Shown piece by piece: positions 1-11,080 of a DNA stretch of 64,000 bases. Position 1 is the first letter of the stretch. The number at the start of each line of letters is the position of its first letter. Where the stretch lies: contig NC_073358.2 of assembly GCF_027580225.2 (NCBI RefSeq), forward strand, positions 43,606,501 through 43,670,500. The letters are read 5' to 3'. Source of the DNA: Misgurnus anguillicaudatus (lineage: Eukaryota > Chordata > Actinopteri > Cypriniformes > Cobitidae). A model generated the notes under the pieces. That model did no database searches. It was not told the origin of the DNA and was given only the letters and a program-made list of their open reading frames with translations. The translations under genes were made by a program, and so were the position numbers.

Positions 1-444
1 TCTTGTCATTTATCTTGTAAAAATTAAATGACATTTTCATTTTACATTTTTTGTTTGATCGAATGTTTCAAAAGCAACCAACAGTACAAACTTAAATTGT
101 TGAGAATAAAACATTTTTTAACAGTTTGAACACTACATTAAATCAAATTAGAATAATATAATTTTTTAAGAACAGTATTAGCAGCGGGACAAAAGTAACA
201 AGTGTTACTTTCATCCCAACAGGATCTCCTCACATCTAAACCCGGTTTACTTTTATTTTGAAAAACTCTGAGAAGTGAAACTTCAAGATGTGTTATGTCA
301 CTAAATAACCTGTAAATTGATCAGTATTTTAACGCATGAAACCAAAAACACAACGCGTTATAAGAAAAAAATGTCCGCTTTAGGAATTTACTTATCTTGG
401 TTGAAAACAGCTTTCTGGATCTACAAGCGGAAAACGGGGAGTAC

Positions 445-740
445 ACTCTAAAAATGGCTGGGTTATTTTTGACCCATAATGGGTAAATATTGGACAGAAC
501 ACATGCTGGGTTAAAAATTGACCCAATGCTGGGTTCATTTTAACTCAACTGCTAGGTTATTATACCCCATGGATGCATAACAACAACCCAACATTGGGTT
601 ATTTTTAACCCAGCACAGGGTTATTTTTAACCCAGCACAGGGTTATTTTTAACCCAGCACAGGGTTATTTTTAACCCAGCATGTGTTCTGTCCAATATTT
701 ACCCATTATGAGTCAAAAATAACCCAGCCATTTTTAGAGT
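445..740. mobile_element. Foldback MITE of the 'AACCCAGC' type
   Basis: The first about 73 bases (445-517) are nearly the exact reverse complement of the last 73 (668-740). Both ends read ACTCTAAAAATGGCTGGGTT inward. The centre holds three tandem copies of a 22-bp unit (about 608-679) that is itself palindromic (GGGTTATTTTTAACCC). It has no coding capacity. Relatives or fragments of the same terminal sequence occur at 1543-1602, 22550-22625, 32842-33045 and 49035-49170. The superfamily is not certain because no clear target duplication is visible. Confidence 0.75.
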
Positions 741-787
741 CTAAATAACCCAATATTTGTCATGTCTGTCAGGGGTTGTGTGCCTAA

Positions 788-1298
788 AGAGCGATTTATA
801 GTCGTGCGTAGGTCCTACGCCGTAGCTCTGCGTAGCCTGACGTGCACCTCACAAAATTTCTAACAGCGCGTCGGCTCTATGCGGACTGCAAGCGCTGTGA
901 TTGGTCCACCAGAACCCCTCCCGTCAGGTAAAAAAAACTGCGTCATAGGTATTTCCGTTTCAGACGGTGAAAACAAAGATGAGCCAAGTTGAGGAGTGAT
1001 TTAACTCAAACTGCAACATAAGTAGCTGTTTATTTACTTCCATCATTGCTGGTCTTCTCAAATCATACACAACAAGTTGCTATTTCTTCTTCGTTTGTGG
1101 GTTAACTTGCCAAGCTTCTTCTTCTCTGACGGTCGCACTGCTACTGTGGTTACACGCGTGGATACTGCCTACCAGCGGTTTCCGTGTGTGTTTGCACGTC
1201 GACGCGGAGGACGACGCAAAAGTATAAATGAAAACCGATGCGGAACCTACGCCGTCGCGGCTACGCCGTAGGACCTACGCACGACTATAAATCGCCCT
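788..1298. mobile_element. PIF/Harbinger-like MITE, TSD TAA
   Basis: Imperfect terminal inverted repeats of about 40 bp start GCGATTTATAGTCGTGCG just inside each end. They are bounded by a 3-bp duplication TAA (785-787 and 1299-1301), the size and base type typical of PIF/Harbinger. The 511-bp interior is GC-richer than the flanks and has no convincing gene; the 64-codon reading frame at 1077 is an accident of the repeat. Confidence 0.75.
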
Positions 1299-1340
1299 TA
1301 AGATGCTGTCATAGTTTGGGATGCAAATGTTAGGGGTCGG

Positions 1341-1391
1341 AATCACTTTGTTACTTTTATCCCACGTTACTTTTGCCCCGGTTCTCCCCTA
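1341..1391. mobile_element. Terminus of a 'GGGGC-AAAGTAAC' DNA transposon
   Basis: The reverse complement reads TAGGGGAGAACCGGGGC followed by AAAAGTAAC. This matches the left end of the element at 16662-18678 (TAGGGGAGAGCGGGGC then ACAAAGTAAC). A related GGGACAAAAGTAAC string lies at about 186-200. The foldback and Harbinger MITEs at 445-740 and 788-1298 may therefore sit inside an older copy of this family, but its left end is not resolved. Confidence 0.5.
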
Positions 1392-2960
1392 CACAATATT
1401 TTCATTATTTTTTCATATATTTTCCCTCACCATTTTAAAGTTACTTTATGTGTTTATACTTGGAAAACAAATCTGGCTTGACAATTAAAAATATAAACTA
1501 TAAGGTAGGAGAGTTTTGAACAATTCATGTTTATTTACAAACAAAAACTGGGTTATTTTTAACTCAATATTGGACAGAACACAACCCAGCATTTTTTCAG
1601 TCCTTAATGACGTGTTCATTTTTAATAATGAAAAATACAGATTACAGCTTTAACTGAATGTAAATCAGTAATGAGTCAGTGCTATGTTAAGCACATTTTT
1701 GTGCTTCCAAAATTGTGATATAGGCCTATTATATTTCTAAAATATACCCAGGCATTTTCAACATTTACATTTAAAGCAGAACCCTATGACCTTTTTTCAT
1801 AAGCGATGCAAGAATTTACTTCTATATTAAAGCACCATATATAGTAATATAGCAGCAAGCAACATTACTGTAATGCTATTAGAAATTGCAATGAGAATCC
1901 ACCTTTGAACTACACTATATGTTGTCTTGATCACCATAAGCAAAACTACATAGGATGCAATTGCAAAGATATTACATTTCTTACAATCCTGTTTCTATTC
2001 GTGCGTCTGTAGTATTTCACTAATGAAGTTAATAACGCGAGTCATCAAATGTAATTAAATTCTAAATTAGAGCTTAGCATTAACATATCATACAACCCAT
2101 ATGTAAATATCATCATTTATCTTTGCCTCTAGTGCACAAATCTCTCACTCAGTGATTTCCTCTGATTATCACACGGTTAAGAGATTTCTCTTCAAATATT
2201 TTTCCATACAATTCCCAGAAAGTCCTTGTTTCAATTGAATCTAGGAACGGTTCATTAAGTTCACGATTTATGTAATGAGTCTTTCTTTGTTAAAATCATT
2301 TTTCTCCCTCCAAAACCTCCTAATTTAGTAGAAAATGTATGAGTCTATTACTTCTGGCTACAGTGTTGTAACAACATCATTAATAATGATGACTTCTCCA
2401 CATCGAATTTTTAAGTTACAAAGCGTTTGTATTAACCAACAAAAACTAAGCAATTCAAAACCACAAGAAAGATTGCAAACACATTTACATTTATGTGTTC
2501 ATTTCCTTTTAATTATTTGTCATGGTCATATGTCATCATTTAGGACATTTAATATTATATAGTTTGACTTTTAAGCAACTATCTACATAGCAGCCGCCAA
2601 CCGATGATCTGGCAACCACCCAGAACACTCAGGCATCATGGCAGTGAGTTTTGCACGAGTAAGCACTACTTATATTTTATATATTGTATAGCATTGACTT
2701 TATATGTAGAATAATGTCATCGGAGACTTACAGATCCCTGACACTGAAGCACACAATAGTGTTCAGAAAAATGTCATCCTTGGAAAACCTGACATACCTG
2801 AGCCATCAGCTGCACCGTTACAAAGACCTGTAAAATTAGTTTTGACCTACAGGTGCTGCTTTACAATAAATGGCCTTTTCTTGCATTACAGAAAAATGTC
2901 TGTTTTATCTGACCCAGTGCCTTACTGCAATCGTTTATAACTGTCCGTCTTTGTGTCAGT
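1392..2960. other. AT-rich, largely single-copy stretch, no gene seen
   Basis: Apart from an 'AACCCAGC' repeat fragment at 1543-1602 and a short CAACCACCCAGAACAC repeat-like string near 2615, I see no transposon ends, splice-flanked coding exon or RNA gene. The 75-codon frame at 2335 lacks any sign of selection. Confidence 0.5.
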
Positions 2961-2971
2961 GAGAGAGAGAG

Positions 2972-3020
<49 letters not shown>
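2961..3020. repeat. (GA)n microsatellite
   Basis: About 60 bases of GA dinucleotide, slightly impure at the 5' end. A second (GA)n tract lies at 57217-57292. Confidence 0.95.
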
Positions 3021-3022
<2 letters not shown>

Positions 3023-3699
3023 ACAACTGAGACGTCAATGTATCAAGGGTTTCCCATAGATAGCAATGAGATTATGGAGACATTTGCTTGAGTCTTCTGT
3101 TTCTCAGATTTCTCAAAAAAAAAAAAAAAACTTTAATCAAAAATGTATCTAGATTGTTTAATATTTGCAAAGCAAAATGTTTATACAATACATTGTTTAT
3201 ACAGTGTTCATACAATATTGTAATACACAGGATTTTTGTCTATTTTAAGAAAGAACCACCAAAGATGAAGTTAATTTCAAATGAAGTAAAATAGTAGAAA
3301 AACAGGTTTTCTCATAGTAGAAATATGGCATCTCCACTTTCTCTTTATAATTCTTCTGAGAGAAAGAGAGAAAGCGAGAAAGAAATAAAGGTTAAGTGAC
3401 AGGCCTGCCTGCACGTACATTGAAAAAATAAAAGAATCCCAGAACAAAGATGGAAGAAAGCCGAAGTCATTTGAAATTTTCTGACCAGGACACAAGGCCA
3501 CAACAGCGTCTCTACGCGTGTGTGTCGAGGCCGGATAAGCACGAGATAGATGACATGGTGAAGTGTGTGTGACAGTTTGGGAGGTGCGCGTCCGGGTGCG
3601 CGGGTGTGCGGGTGTGCGCGAGAGAGTGAGATTTTTGTTTGAGCGCGTGCCGATCCCATCCATCTCACTTAGCGAGCACGCATCCACATGTCAGCATCG

Positions 3700-4040
3700 G
3701 CAGCGTGGCAGCCTGCCCCAGAGGCCTTTGTGAGAATCTGATAAACGCATCCGGTGGGGACCCGAGCGCCCACATGAGCGCATCTGTCTGGCCTGCCAAA
3801 GTCATCAGAGCTGCCAGGAAATGGCATTCAAATGGCATCAGATGAAACGTCTGCTCGAGAAACGCTGGAATATTCATTTATTAGTCCGCTTTAAAATGAT
3901 AAAAGGCTTCCTGCGATTCAGACGTCTCGTTGGTCTCAATCAATCTGTTTATTTTGCAGGCCGCGTATATGAAATCTTTGTTATTAATATGGTTGTGAAT
4001 ATACAGTTTGGCTTTACAGTCATCTTCATTTCAGCTTCAG
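3700..4040. promoter_or_regulatory. Candidate conserved non-coding element
   Basis: This is single-copy sequence of balanced composition with no terminal repeats. It includes AT-rich homeodomain-like motifs (TATTCATTTATTAG), a TTTAAAATGATAAAAGG block and E-box/GATA-like strings. It abuts the TTAA element that begins at 4071. Frames on both strands are short and overlapping, which argues against a coding exon. Conservation cannot be measured from one sequence, so this is an impression from texture only. Confidence 0.35.
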
Positions 4041-4070
4041 CAGTTTGCTTGTAAGTTTGTGGCATGTTAA

Positions 4071-4460
4071 AGGGGACATATCATAAAAATCAGATTTTTT
4101 TCAAGTTTAAGTGCTATAATTGGGTCCCCAGTGCTTCTATCAACCTATAAAATATGAAAATTATCAACCCAATAAATGAAAAAATAGGTTATTGAAAATT
4201 AGCTCCCCCTGTGATGTCAGTAGGGGATAATACCGCCCCTTAATCTGCACTATGCAACCACGCCACTGCCATTTAGTGCAGAGATCAGCTCATCTGCATT
4301 TTAAAGGACACACCCAAAACGACACATTTTTGTTCACACCTACAAAGTGGCAATTTTAACATGTTATGATAAATTATCTGTGGGTTTTTTAGCTCAATCT
4401 TCACATGCGTACTCTGTGGACACCAAAGATTTATTTGACATCCTACAAAAAATGTCCCCT
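4071..4460. mobile_element. TTAA-flanked non-autonomous DNA transposon, copy 1
   Basis: The ends AGGGGACATATCA and AAAATGTCCCCT are inverted relative to each other and flanked by TTAA (4067-4070 and 4461-4464), as in piggyBac or Kolobok elements. The interior (GCTATAATTGGGTCCCCAGT, then TACCGCCCCTTAATCTGCAC) is shared with the longer copy at 6552-7083, which keeps about 140 bases lost here. Confidence 0.8.
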
Positions 4461-4464
4461 TTAA

Positions 4465-5247
4465 AGGTGACTTGATCTTTACTGGACAGACTGCATGACG
4501 ATAGCAGAACTGTCTTTGATAAAAAAAAACTACAGACCCTCAAATGCATATATGAACATTCAGTCTTGGACATACTGTACACTTTAAAGGCTAATTCACA
4601 ATGATCGACATCCTTTCACGTCCTCATGTGTATAATGCAATATTTGGCATTTACTACAGGTTTGATGTAGATTAAATACGCAGAGATGATAAGTGCATTA
4701 GATAGCTGTGCTATTTGCTTATCTATTGGCATTGAAACCTGAAGTTGTTTTATCTCTGACTGACATTTACAAAGTGTGCTCATGTCAACAACGTGAGATT
4801 GTAAACAAACAGGTGTAGTTTTAAAATTATAATCTGATTCTGAATTTTTTAGGATTACAGTGTGAATTACTAGAGCTAGTCTGATTTGTATTTAGCATAA
4901 AGTTTGGTCCATTTTGTCGCTATTTCACTTACCATAAGAAGAATGTCTGACCAGCCACAGTTTGTTCATTTTAACACTCGCTTTAGGGGCTAGAAAAAGT
5001 GAAATCGATGGGCAGACTGGCAATAAAACAATTCATTCATATAATAGTTAAACATTGCAGCCGCGGTAACACTGCAGAATAAACTTCCAAAGCCGATAAC
5101 AAACAATCTAAGAGGAATTTACAGTTTTGCTTAAAGGGACTCTGTTTGTGTGCTACTGAGTGCATTAAGCAAAACTCTGTATATCCTTGAAAGATTTTAT
5201 GCCAGTAAGCTGGCAAACTTAGCCAAATCAGCAATCTACCTCAGATA
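4465..5247. other. Single-copy stretch, nothing recognised
   Basis: It lies between two transposons. I see no exon with splice sites, no terminal inverted repeats and no RNA gene. Confidence 0.45.
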
Positions 5248-6265
5248 TATGAAGAGTTTGGTTCCAAAACGCAATAAATCCATTTTGACAAATTTTGGTA
5301 AAAACGTGTTTTCTATACCAAGAAAGTGACAAGATGAAAACAACTATTTTCTGTTACAAACTTTCACATAGCATCTTTAGGTTATAAAAACATAAAAAAT
5401 TCAAATCCATAAGTTGATTTTCAAAGATTTATTATAAAAACGGATTATTTTTTCCACAAAATGCAATAAATCCATGACAAGTTTTTATTCAAAATGCTAT
5501 AAATCTATTAAATCAATAGCCTATATAAATGTGCATTCATCTTCGCCATGTTATATTCATTTAGTTGACTAGTTGTACACACTAATTAAAAATATAAAAA
5601 TGAATGTCATTAATCAAAACACTTACTTTGTCATATTAAGATCACTGTCGTTGCGGTTACTTGACGTCGTCGCTTAACGTCTTTCACAGAGATTAGCTGT
5701 AAAATGTTTTTGGTCCTGCTCGATGTTCGTTGAGTTTGAGTAAAATTATGGAAAGTTTTTCATAAGATCCTCTGGGGTCAATGTGTTAGCATGAGAAGCT
5801 TGATGCTGTCGGGAGAACAAGCACCCGTCTCCCGAGTGCCTCTCAGGGAAAATATTAGATGCTGATGGCTTACGTTTCTTTCCCATCACAGAAAACCATC
5901 ACAGGTTTAGGGATGCAATTAAAGTATTATTTTGTTTTGTTTGTTGATTACGAAGTACAAAGTAGATGAGGAAAACTAGGACTCCGTGGACTCAGCGCGT
6001 CCGCCATTGTTTGTTTACATTGCGTGGCATGGTGGGCTGTAATATCAGAAATGGATTTATTGCGTTCTGTAAAAAAGGAGCAGTGGCGTTTATCGCATTT
6101 TGGGAAAAAAGGGAGAAAAGATGACATAATAACACGGCGGATATTGGATTTTGCGTAAAATTAAGAATTTACTTTTAACTACTGACCTGATATAATACTG
6201 ATTTTGGCAGTAACTCATTTTTTTCAAAAATGGCGTTTATCGCGTTTTGGAACCAACTCTTCATA
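5248..6265 (-). mobile_element. Unidentified TIR element with a coding exon, copy A
   Basis: The ends are inverted repeats (GAAGAGTTTGGTTCCAAAAC at the left; the same string, one base shorter, inverted at the right, up to 6265). TTGGTTCCAAAACGC is shared by both ends. Subterminal stretches repeat motifs such as CGCAATAAATCCA. A possible short AT-rich duplication flanks it. The centre holds a minus-strand coding exon with a splice donor. A second, inverted copy lies at about 48011-48925. The superfamily is not recognised. Confidence 0.65.
5627..5886 (-). pseudogene. Degenerate first exon of an unidentified transposon protein (copy A)
   Basis: Read on the minus strand, an ATG at 5886 opens a basic N-terminus (MGKKRKPSAS) and continues to HANTLTPEDLMKNFP, then hits a stop and frame breaks. 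The frame ends near DSDLNMTK at a canonical donor AAG|GTAAGT (5621-5626 in plus coordinates). The same exon occurs on the plus strand at 48177-48460, where HANTLTPGDFMKNFP, IEQDQN and a basic RRR cluster are intact but the ATG is lost. Two independently decayed copies with the same donor imply that the parent element encoded a spliced protein with a basic start. The function is unknown; a transposase or accessory DNA-binding protein is a guess. Confidence 0.55.
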
Positions 6266-6551
6266 TTCATAGTATAGTAGCCTGGTACCTTGTATACATG
6301 ATGATACTTAGTGGACAAATTATAAACCCCTGCACACTTTTTTGCAGAAATTGTATGGACCTTGTCAATTTGTGCATTATGCAATAGTGGTCCATAAATG
6401 TTCGGTGTGATGCCCCATTCAGACCACCAGCGACTAGCAATCGCAGAGCGACACAATCTCATTCATTTTTTTTATGGAAGCTATGCTGACTTCCAAGCAA
6501 AAGTTACTGTTGCCGACCGGATAGGCGTGTCCAGCAACGGGAGAAATTTAA

Positions 6552-7083
6552 AGGGGCCATGGCATGAAAATTTGACTTTTTCCATGTTTAAGTGCTATAA
6601 TTGGGTCCCCAGTGCTTCTATCAACATAGAAAATGTGAAAACGATCAACCCAGTAACTTAGTTTTGGTAAACCATTCACTACAAGCACGTGAAAAAATAG
6701 GTTGTTGAAATTTGGCTCTCCTTATGATGTCATAAGGAGCTCTTATTAGAATAATACCGCCCCTTAATCTGCACTATTCAATCACAGCACTGCCATTTAG
6801 TGCAGAAAAAAAGAAAAAGAGAGAAAATAATTCGCAGCACAATTGAGTTTCATTTGCAACAAACCACCATCATTGTGATCAGTGTCTGCTCTTTATCCGC
6901 TCATTTGCATTTTAAAGGACACACCCAAAACGGCACTTTTTTGCACAAACCTAAAAACGTGTACATTTTAACATGTTATAATAAATTATCTATATGATAC
7001 TTTGAGCTAAAACTTCACATATGTAATCTGGGGACACAAAAGATTTATTTGACATCTTAAAAAAGTCTTGTGCCATGGCTCCT
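6552..7083. mobile_element. TTAA-flanked non-autonomous DNA transposon, copy 2
   Basis: TTAA at 6548-6551 and 7084-7087 bound ends AGGGGCCATGGCATG and TGCCATGGCTCCT, which are inverted repeats. The interior matches 4071-4460 over most of its length and is about 140 bases longer. An A-rich run near 6805-6830 is an internal expansion. There is no coding capacity. Confidence 0.85.
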
Positions 7084-7194
7084 TTAAGAAACATTATGCA
7101 AATGATGAGCGATTTTCAGGAGGGACTCCCAATGGGAGCAAAGCCGTGGAGTTCACGTAATCCTTCTCACGTCAGTTACTGAAGTGGACGTTAC

Positions 7195-7646
7195 CAGAGT
7201 TGTATAGTACTTAAGTATTTTTACTTTCTACATAAAAGTAAATTTTCAATTATTCGTATTTTATTAGTGTTTTTCTTTGGAAAACAAACATTCCAAAACA
7301 TATTATCATAATTTTTACTCCACTACAGTTCATAATTTTAAGTTTTTGGTTTATATTTAATATTTAAGTACATTAAACATCTAGTCATTTTTTGTACTTT
7401 TACTTAAGTAAAAAATTTTTTTGTACTTATACTCAAGAAAGTAAAAGTACACAATTTTTATGTAATTAGGCATTAAATAAATTTTAATATGCAATATATA
7501 ATGAATACACAGTATGATTCTATGCTTTAGAATGTAGTGAACATTTTTTAGTAAAGAAAAGTAATTTTTTTCCGAAGACAAACACTCTGATACAGCACAG
7601 ATGCTTGGAAAATGTAACTAAAATACTTAAGTATTATACACCTCTA
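7195..7646. mobile_element. hAT-like MITE, TSD GACGTTAC
   Basis: A perfect 8-bp duplication GACGTTAC (7187-7194 and 7647-7654) flanks inverted ends of about 30 bp that share TACTTAAGTAT. Eight-base duplications are the hAT signature. The interior is AT-rich with repeated GTACTTTTACTTAAGTA blocks and no coding sequence. Confidence 0.85.
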
Positions 7647-7654
7647 GACGTTAC

Positions 7655-8260
7655 TCATTTATGACAACCATATTTAGAAATGCTTCATTGAAAGAGATGG
7701 GCAACACACAGCGAGAAAGTTGGTGGTGATTTGAGCGAGGCATGACACTGAAACTATAGGGTTACTATATACAATATTTTTGATATAAGCCAGTTTTCCT
7801 GTTTGGGTTTTCTCTATATTTCAGTGGAGAAAAATGTATATCTCTCTCCCCCGTGTTCTCTCTCTCTCACTCACAGTCTTCGTGGTCTCAGGCGATCTCG
7901 AGGTGTTTCATTTTCTCTGGATAATGGTCCTGAAGCAGTATGGGTCCAGCTGTAACACGTATGCGCAAACACGCATACACACATTGAAATGAAGAGAAAA
8001 ACAATTTGCTTAAATAGAAACAGTGTTAAAATTATGCAACAATATCAAAACACCAAGACGAGGAAGGCTTTTCATCATATCAAAAACATATAGACTGTTT
8101 TAGCGGCGGCAACAACATAAAAAATGTATTTTGTGCTTAATTTCCGGTAGACTCCCCGCAAAGAATGTAAGTCCTTCTAGATTATTTCTAGTAACATTCA
8201 AAATAAATAACAAGAAAATCACCTTGGTTCAAATCATAGCTAAAGCGTATCAACTACTAC
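7655..8260. other. Single-copy stretch, nothing recognised
   Basis: Mixed composition with a short pyrimidine run near 7845-7870. No exon, terminal repeat or RNA gene is evident. Confidence 0.4.
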
Positions 8261-8268
8261 ACTGAGCT

Positions 8269-8985
8269 TAGCCTGGCTAACACCAGAACAGTCTCATGGT
8301 CTGGGAACCATATGCAATTTTTTTGTATTTGAGGCGTGGTTTACGAATGCCCAAAGTCGTTTACGAATGTCTATCAAATGCGTCTGTACGTAGCTCATAG
8401 CCAATCGTTTCAATTATACCAGATGACGCATGTAGAGCGACATAAATTCAAGCATCTACAACTTTTATCGGGTACGTGTGCACACAGCTGAAGGCTTTGC
8501 AACTAAACCGTAGCTGTATATTGACATTGAAAAGCAACACAACTTAGTGGCACTGACAACCACAGTACAGGCATAACGACAATATTATATTAATAAATAC
8601 CACTTACCATTTATAAGTTAAATGGACTTCATCGACGATGATGCCTAGCAGGTTGGTCCAATAAAACTCCGTGGCACATCCAAACATCCTTCTTGGATAA
8701 TAAATTGTTTAACACCAAAAGTTGCTCTTTTTTTATAAACTTGCGTTCAAAACTACTTAGAACACTATCTAAGGCTGCATCGAAAAGTAACTTTGGTCTG
8801 CTGCCGTGTTGGATAAACAAAACTGCTTCGGTGTGTCGCATAGACGTCGTCATCGTCTTGCTGCCCCCTTCCCGTTCTGTGATTGGTTCCCTATTTTAGG
8901 AGGAGAATTGGTCCATGGTTTCCATGCTAGACTTGCAGCGTTAATAAATTTCCGCGCAAGGCAGCATGGGGAAACCCAGGCTAAC
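8269..8985. mobile_element. hAT-like MITE, TSD ACTGAGCT
   Basis: An exact 8-bp duplication ACTGAGCT lies at 8261-8268 and 8986-8993. The left end TAGCCTGGCTAAC and the right end CCCAGGCTAAC are short inverted repeats, offset by two bases. The 717-bp interior has small opposing reading frames (8629-9176) without domain content. Confidence 0.7.
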
Positions 8986-9042
8986 ACTGAGCTAATGTTA
9001 CTGTGTAAAATTAATATATACAATGTTAGTAACAGATCCTTT

Positions 9043-9094
9043 AATTCTTTCCTGGCTGCCAAACCTCTTTTCACACAGCAGTGATCCATGCCTG
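9043..9094. repeat. Older repeat, left part, split by the LTR insertion
   Basis: TCCTGGCTGCCAAACCTC through CCATGCCTG aligns with 11472-11516. It continues on the far side of the LTR at 10961-11080. The two halves joined match one uninterrupted copy at 11468-11640, which serves as the empty-site allele. Confidence 0.7.
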
Positions 9095-10960
9095 TGTCAC
9101 GCCCAGGGGCTGGCTGTGTTTTGACTAAAGCCACGCCCCTTCTCAACTTCCACCTCGAGGAGGTCCCCAAAGCCAACCCAATGACCAGACAACAACGAGA
9201 GCAGGTAAAATTTAAAACAATCTTTATTTATTAAATATTTAAAAAGAATGGGGAATTGGGGAAAGGGCAATTTAAAACTAAATGTTCCTCTGACTCTTCC
9301 CTCCAGGGGGTCTGTAATGCTTGGCCAGGCAGGGGCAAGGGGCAAGGGGCAGCGGGGATGTAAACCCCCGTAAGCCGGGGGAAGGGAACGTCAGGCTCCG
9401 ACCTGGTCCCTGCTAGCCGTGGCGCCCTCCTTCTTCTTCCTGGAGGCAGAATATTTGTATGACTGGTGAATGGACTCTTCACTGCTTGCGTACCTTTTTC
9501 CGTTCGTTTCCTCTGGTGTTCACTTCCTCTCTTTCTCTCTCCACAGACAGCAGCTGGGACACAAGGCACAGTTAATTCAACTTGGCTTTCTCACCTCTTC
9601 GCTGCATACAGCCTACGGTAAGTATGAGGTTTGTTCGGTTCGTTTTCCTGGCGTTCACTTTCTCTCTTTCTCTCTCCACAGACAGCAGCTGGGGCACAAG
9701 ACACAGTTAATTCAACTTGGCTTTCTCACCTCTTTGCTGCATACAGCCTACGGTAAGTATGAGGTTTGTTCGGTTTGTTTTCTCTGGCGTTCACTTTCTC
9801 TCTTCCTCTCTCCACAGACAGCAGCTGGATGCGGTGCCCTCCTCTTCAAATTTAGATCACAGACCTGGGGGTTATTTAGTTGCATAAGGTAAGCACGGCG
9901 GACTTACGATACTTGCAATTGGGTCAGGTGGGATATGCAGTTTTCCATGTAACGTCGGGGGCGGACCCTCTCGACGAGCGTGTTGGTCACAGAGGGGTGT
10001 ACTCGTCGCACCGTCACACCAAGGCCGAGCGCTGCCCTCTCACGTCACCGTTAGGCGATTTTCCACCGGACAGGGGCGCCCTTTTGTAGGGACCTCGGGA
10101 CGGGCGAGATTTCCTACATCACGTTCTCTGCAACAGTAAGTATTTCGTAGAATCAAAATATCCACAATAGCCTTCCTTAGTTGTACTCACGTATCCACTA
10201 GTTTCCCAGCTCTTCGCCGCTGCTTTTCGCAACCCCCAAATGTCTCGACAGGCCTCGTTTCAGGGCACCACTCCGTCGCTCGTAGCTAGAAGCACACTCA
10301 CACGTACAGTATAATAGGGTTTCACCAGGGCCGACAGTCTCTTCGTTCTCCCAGACAAAGTGTATGAAGGTGAGGTTTGTCTGACAAGACACACACAGCA
10401 ATACACAGCAGAATACACAGCACCACGCTATAGTGAAAGTTTCCACAGCACAAAGACTCACCCACCACAATCGTGTACACACAAAGGACGCCCGTCTTCG
10501 CCCACTTTGGTGGGCTTCTCCACAGTTAGTACTCACACAACTCCGTTTCTTCTCCTCTTAATGTGTCTTCAATTACGTTGTTTACGTTCGTTTTTCAACC
10601 TTTAAGGTTTGCACTTACTTCTAAAGTCTGTTTCAACTTGAGAGAGAGAGACTCCGACCGCCGCCAGTAGCGCGTCGAGTGAACCTACACAATGCCAACA
10701 GTCACAACGCCCAACAGTCACAAAAAGCACCCCAACTGTGATTAAAGTTGATCTTAAATACCGTTTGGTTCGGCGCATCCTCCAATCGCCGACCGCTATT
10801 CTTAACTAGACACAGCTGTACTCAATTTGCCGATTTTCCTCCTCGCGGCGCCACCGGGAGTTCCGGTGTTCTCTCTTTCCGGTCCGGGTGGAACACTTCC
10901 GGGCGGAACCCAAAATTCCCAACTTTTGGTTCCGCCCCTAAAAATCGTCACCTTGTGACA
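9095..10960 (-). mobile_element. Solo-LTR-like insertion, 1866 bp, TSD CCTG
   Basis: The insertion begins TGTCACG and ends CTTGTGACA (the TG...CA of LTRs, with TGTCAC/GTGACA inverted termini). It is flanked by a 4-bp duplication CCTG (9091-9094 and 10961-10964). Comparison with the unoccupied paralogous site at 11513-11516 confirms the boundaries. On the minus strand it has a TATA-like GGTATTTAAG near 10753-10762, a donor-like AGAAGTAAGTGC near 10612-10623 and an AATAAA signal at 9223-9228, so minus is the likely sense strand. That spacing would give an unusually long R region. No gag or pol coding sequence is present. A solo LTR of a Gypsy- or BEL-type retrotransposon is the simplest reading; a self-contained promoter-to-poly(A) cassette is the alternative. 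Confidence 0.65.
9500..9840 (+). repeat. 135-bp tandem repeat with splice-site-like borders
   Basis: Two full units and one partial unit repeat at 135-136 bp (CCACAGACAGCAGC at 9541, 9676 and 9812). Each unit has a pyrimidine run ending in TCTCTCCACAG, a segment of about 70 bases, and then CCTACGGTAAGTATGAGG, which resembles a consensus donor. The third unit diverges after CAGCTGG but again ends in a GGTAAGC string (9889). Because 135 is a multiple of three, one 140-codon frame (9470-9892) stays open across all units. The frame is therefore explained by the repeat rather than by selection. Confidence 0.8.
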
Positions 10961-11080
10961 CCTGCAGTCTCTCCTCATTTTTAAGAAACCAAAACCTTTT
11001 TATTTTCAACAAGGTATTTATTCCAGAGTTCAGTTTAGCCACTAACCAGACCGATAAATAAATACAGTCCGGAAGTTAAC
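10961..11080. repeat. Older repeat, right part, split by the LTR insertion
   Basis: It carries CTTTTTATTTTCAACAAGG, TTTAGCCACTA and GATAAATAAATACAG in the same order as 11545-11640. It joins 9043-9094 once the LTR is removed. Confidence 0.7.

Noticed and set aside
1077..1271. 64-codon frame in GC-rich DNA
   Set aside because: It lies wholly inside the non-autonomous Harbinger-like MITE and runs into its inverted terminus.
3277..3687. 136-codon minus-strand frame
   Set aside because: It overlaps a second open frame on the same strand, is low in complexity (Ser/Thr/Arg/His from GTGCGCG-type repeats) and has no splice borders.
9500..9840. CRISPR-like regular repeat
   Set aside because: Units are 135 bp and contiguous without variable spacers; the genome is eukaryotic.
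9470..9892. 140-codon plus-strand frame that looks like a repeat protein
   Set aside because: It is kept open by a 135-bp tandem repeat inside an LTR-like element; no start context, domain or conservation argument supports it.
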